From Natrialba hulunbeirensis JCM 10989 (GTDB lineage Archaea > Halobacteriota > Halobacteria > Halobacteriales > Natrialbaceae), in contig NZ_AOIM01000041.1 of the NCBI RefSeq assembly GCF_000337575.1, forward strand, positions 200,441 through 253,106: a stretch of DNA of 52,666 nucleotides. The letters are read 5' to 3'. Positions 51,597 to 52,666 of this stretch are shown one piece after another; positions within the stretch are counted from its first letter, which is position 1; each line of letters starts with the position of its first letter. The position numbers and the translations under genes are program-made. The notes below the pieces were generated by a model that searched no databases, was not told where the DNA came from, and was given only the letters and a program-made list of their open reading frames with translations.

Positions 51597-52648
51597 ATGG
51601 TTGTAAACGCCGGGGGCAAAAACCTGTCGTCGATCCCCTTTCCGGCGATCGTCGGCCAACCGGAACTCAAGCGTGTGTTGCTGACGGTCGCCGTGAACGA
51701 TTCGCTCGACGGCGCGTTAATCGTCGGCGAGAAAGGCACCGCGAAATCGACCGCTGTTCGAGGGCTCGTCGATCTGTTGCCCGAACAGCGCGTCGTTGCG
51801 GAGTGTCGATTCAGTTGTGCACCCGACGATCCGAGCCGCCAGTGCCCGGATTGTCGAGAACGCGATGCTGACGAGTTCTCCGTCGAGACCCGTCCCGTCC
51901 CCCTCATCACGCTCCCGCTCGGAGCGACCCGTGATCGGGTCGTCGGAACGCTCTCGGTCGAAGACGCGCTGGCCGGCGAGGCCGAGTTCGATCCCGGCCT
52001 ACTCGCTCGCGCAAACCGCGGCGTCCTCTACGTCGACGAGGTCAATCTGCTCGACGACCACCTCGTCGATGTCCTTCTCGATGCGGCCGCGAGCGGCGTC
52101 AACACCGTCGAGCGTGACGGCGTCAGCGTCTCCCATCCGGCAAACTTCACGCTGATCGGGACGATGAACCCCGAGGAGGGCGATCTCCGGCCGCAGCTCC
52201 GGGATCGGTTCGCCCTTCGGGCAACCGTCGAGGGCTGTCGAGATATCGCGGACCGCGTCGAGATCATCGACCGAGCGATCGACCGCGGTACCGACCCGGA
52301 TCCAACCGAAGCCCACGACGCCGATGTCGAGCGACTCGTCGAGACGGTAACCGAGGCGCGCGAACGCCTGCCCCGCGTCAGCGTTCCCGACGAGTTCAAA
52401 GCCGAAATCGCCGAGCTGTGCCTCGATGCCGGCGTCGACGGCCACCGCGGCGACATCGCCACGGCGAGAACCGCCGCGACGCTGGCCGCACTCGAGCACC
52501 GAACGACCGTGATCGAGTCGGACGTTCGCGAGGCGGCCGCCTATACGCTGCCACACCGCCTCCGGAGTACACCGTTCGAAGACGAACCGGAGCTCGACGA
52601 CCTGCTCGAGGATCGGTTCGAGGAGGAATCGCGGGGGGAGGAGAAAGG
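51597..52648 (+). CDS. AAA+ chelatase subunit (ChlI/CobS-like), 3' end missing
   Basis: The ATPase partner of CobN. About 350 codons are present from the ATG at 51597. Walker A is GEKGTAKST (44-52); Walker B is VLYVDEVNLLDD (about 143-154), followed by TMNPEEGDLRPQLRDRF with sensor and Arg finger. A four-Cys group (C70, C74, C83, C86) in the insertion could bind zinc. The gene should continue, probably into a ChlD/VWA-type part, but the contig ends in adaptor sequence, so the frame after 52648 is not genomic. Confidence 0.93.
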
Positions 52649-52666
52649 CTGTCTCTTATACACATC
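52649..52666 (+). other. Sequencing adaptor (Tn5/Nextera mosaic end)
   Basis: These 18 bases, CTGTCTCTTATACACATC, equal the transposase adaptor used in tagmentation libraries. Translated on the other strand they give the well-known artefact MCIRDS. They are not part of the genome. Confidence 0.95.

Noticed and set aside
52396-52665. Minus-strand frame beginning MCIRDS
   Set aside because: Starts inside adaptor sequence; known artefact.
1-52666. CRISPR array, insertion sequence or rRNA
   Set aside because: No regularly spaced direct repeats with unique spacers, no transposase and no rRNA segments were seen.

Overview
The window looks like one contig from a halophilic archaeon (class Halobacteria), probably of the Natrialbaceae-type group. 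Supporting signs are very acidic proteins, high GC with very frequent CTCGAG, TATA boxes about 25 nt before start codons (leaderless genes), an intron-bearing tRNA-Gln(TTG), a NADH-module-less Nuo operon and a haloarchaeal cobalamin cluster. The genus is inference. The contig opens inside a tRNA (probably Gly). Its last 18 bases (52649-52666) match the Tn5/Nextera adaptor, so the right end is an artefact and the last gene is truncated.

Layout. 1-400: tRNA 3' half followed by degraded copies of tRNA 3' ends. 0.4-18.7 kb: housekeeping and accessory genes (damaged ORF, membrane proteins, GNAT acetyltransferase, FEN-1, NDH-2-like flavoprotein, lipoprotein, (phospho)mevalonate decarboxylase, endonuclease III, degenerate NAD-kinase-like protein, beta-propeller lipoprotein, Tat-exported serine protease in an AT-rich island, M28 peptidase, isoprenyl diphosphate synthase, CDF transporter, CBS-ParB-like protein, DHH phosphoesterase). 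18.9-29.4 kb (minus strand): nuoA-B-CD-H-I-J1-J2-K-L-M-N, chained by ATGA or TAATG overlaps and lacking nuoE/F/G. 29.7-35.7 kb: purK-purE, an EF-1alpha gene outside its usual ribosomal context, ribH, an aminotransferase and a multi-zinc HNH protein. 35.7-36.0 kb: two tandem 65-nt units that copy the 5' end of tRNA-Gln, then the intron-containing tRNA itself.

36.2-52.6 kb: cobalamin synthesis. One minus-strand unit runs cbiT-cbiL-cbiF-cbiG-cbiH2-cbiH1-ferredoxin-LAGLIDADG-like-cbiX-DUF3209-beta-propeller. A second runs cobN-(20-codon ORF)-cbiC-cbiE. A chelatase AAA+ subunit is divergent from cobN. Together these cover cobalt insertion, the C20, C17, C11, C5 and C15 methylations, lactone opening and the C12 methyl shift. 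Both an early-type chelatase (CbiX) and a late-type one (CobN plus AAA+) are present. cbiD, cbiJ, cbiA and the lower-ligand genes are not in the window.

The best candidates for something undescribed are: (i) the tandem tRNA-Gln-derived hairpins with compensatory base changes; (ii) a double LAGLIDADG-like protein, with both catalytic acids replaced, built into the cobalamin operon; (iii) Cys/His-rich low-complexity tails on corrin-ring enzymes; (iv) a related short insertion in the same reading frame in both purK and cobN.
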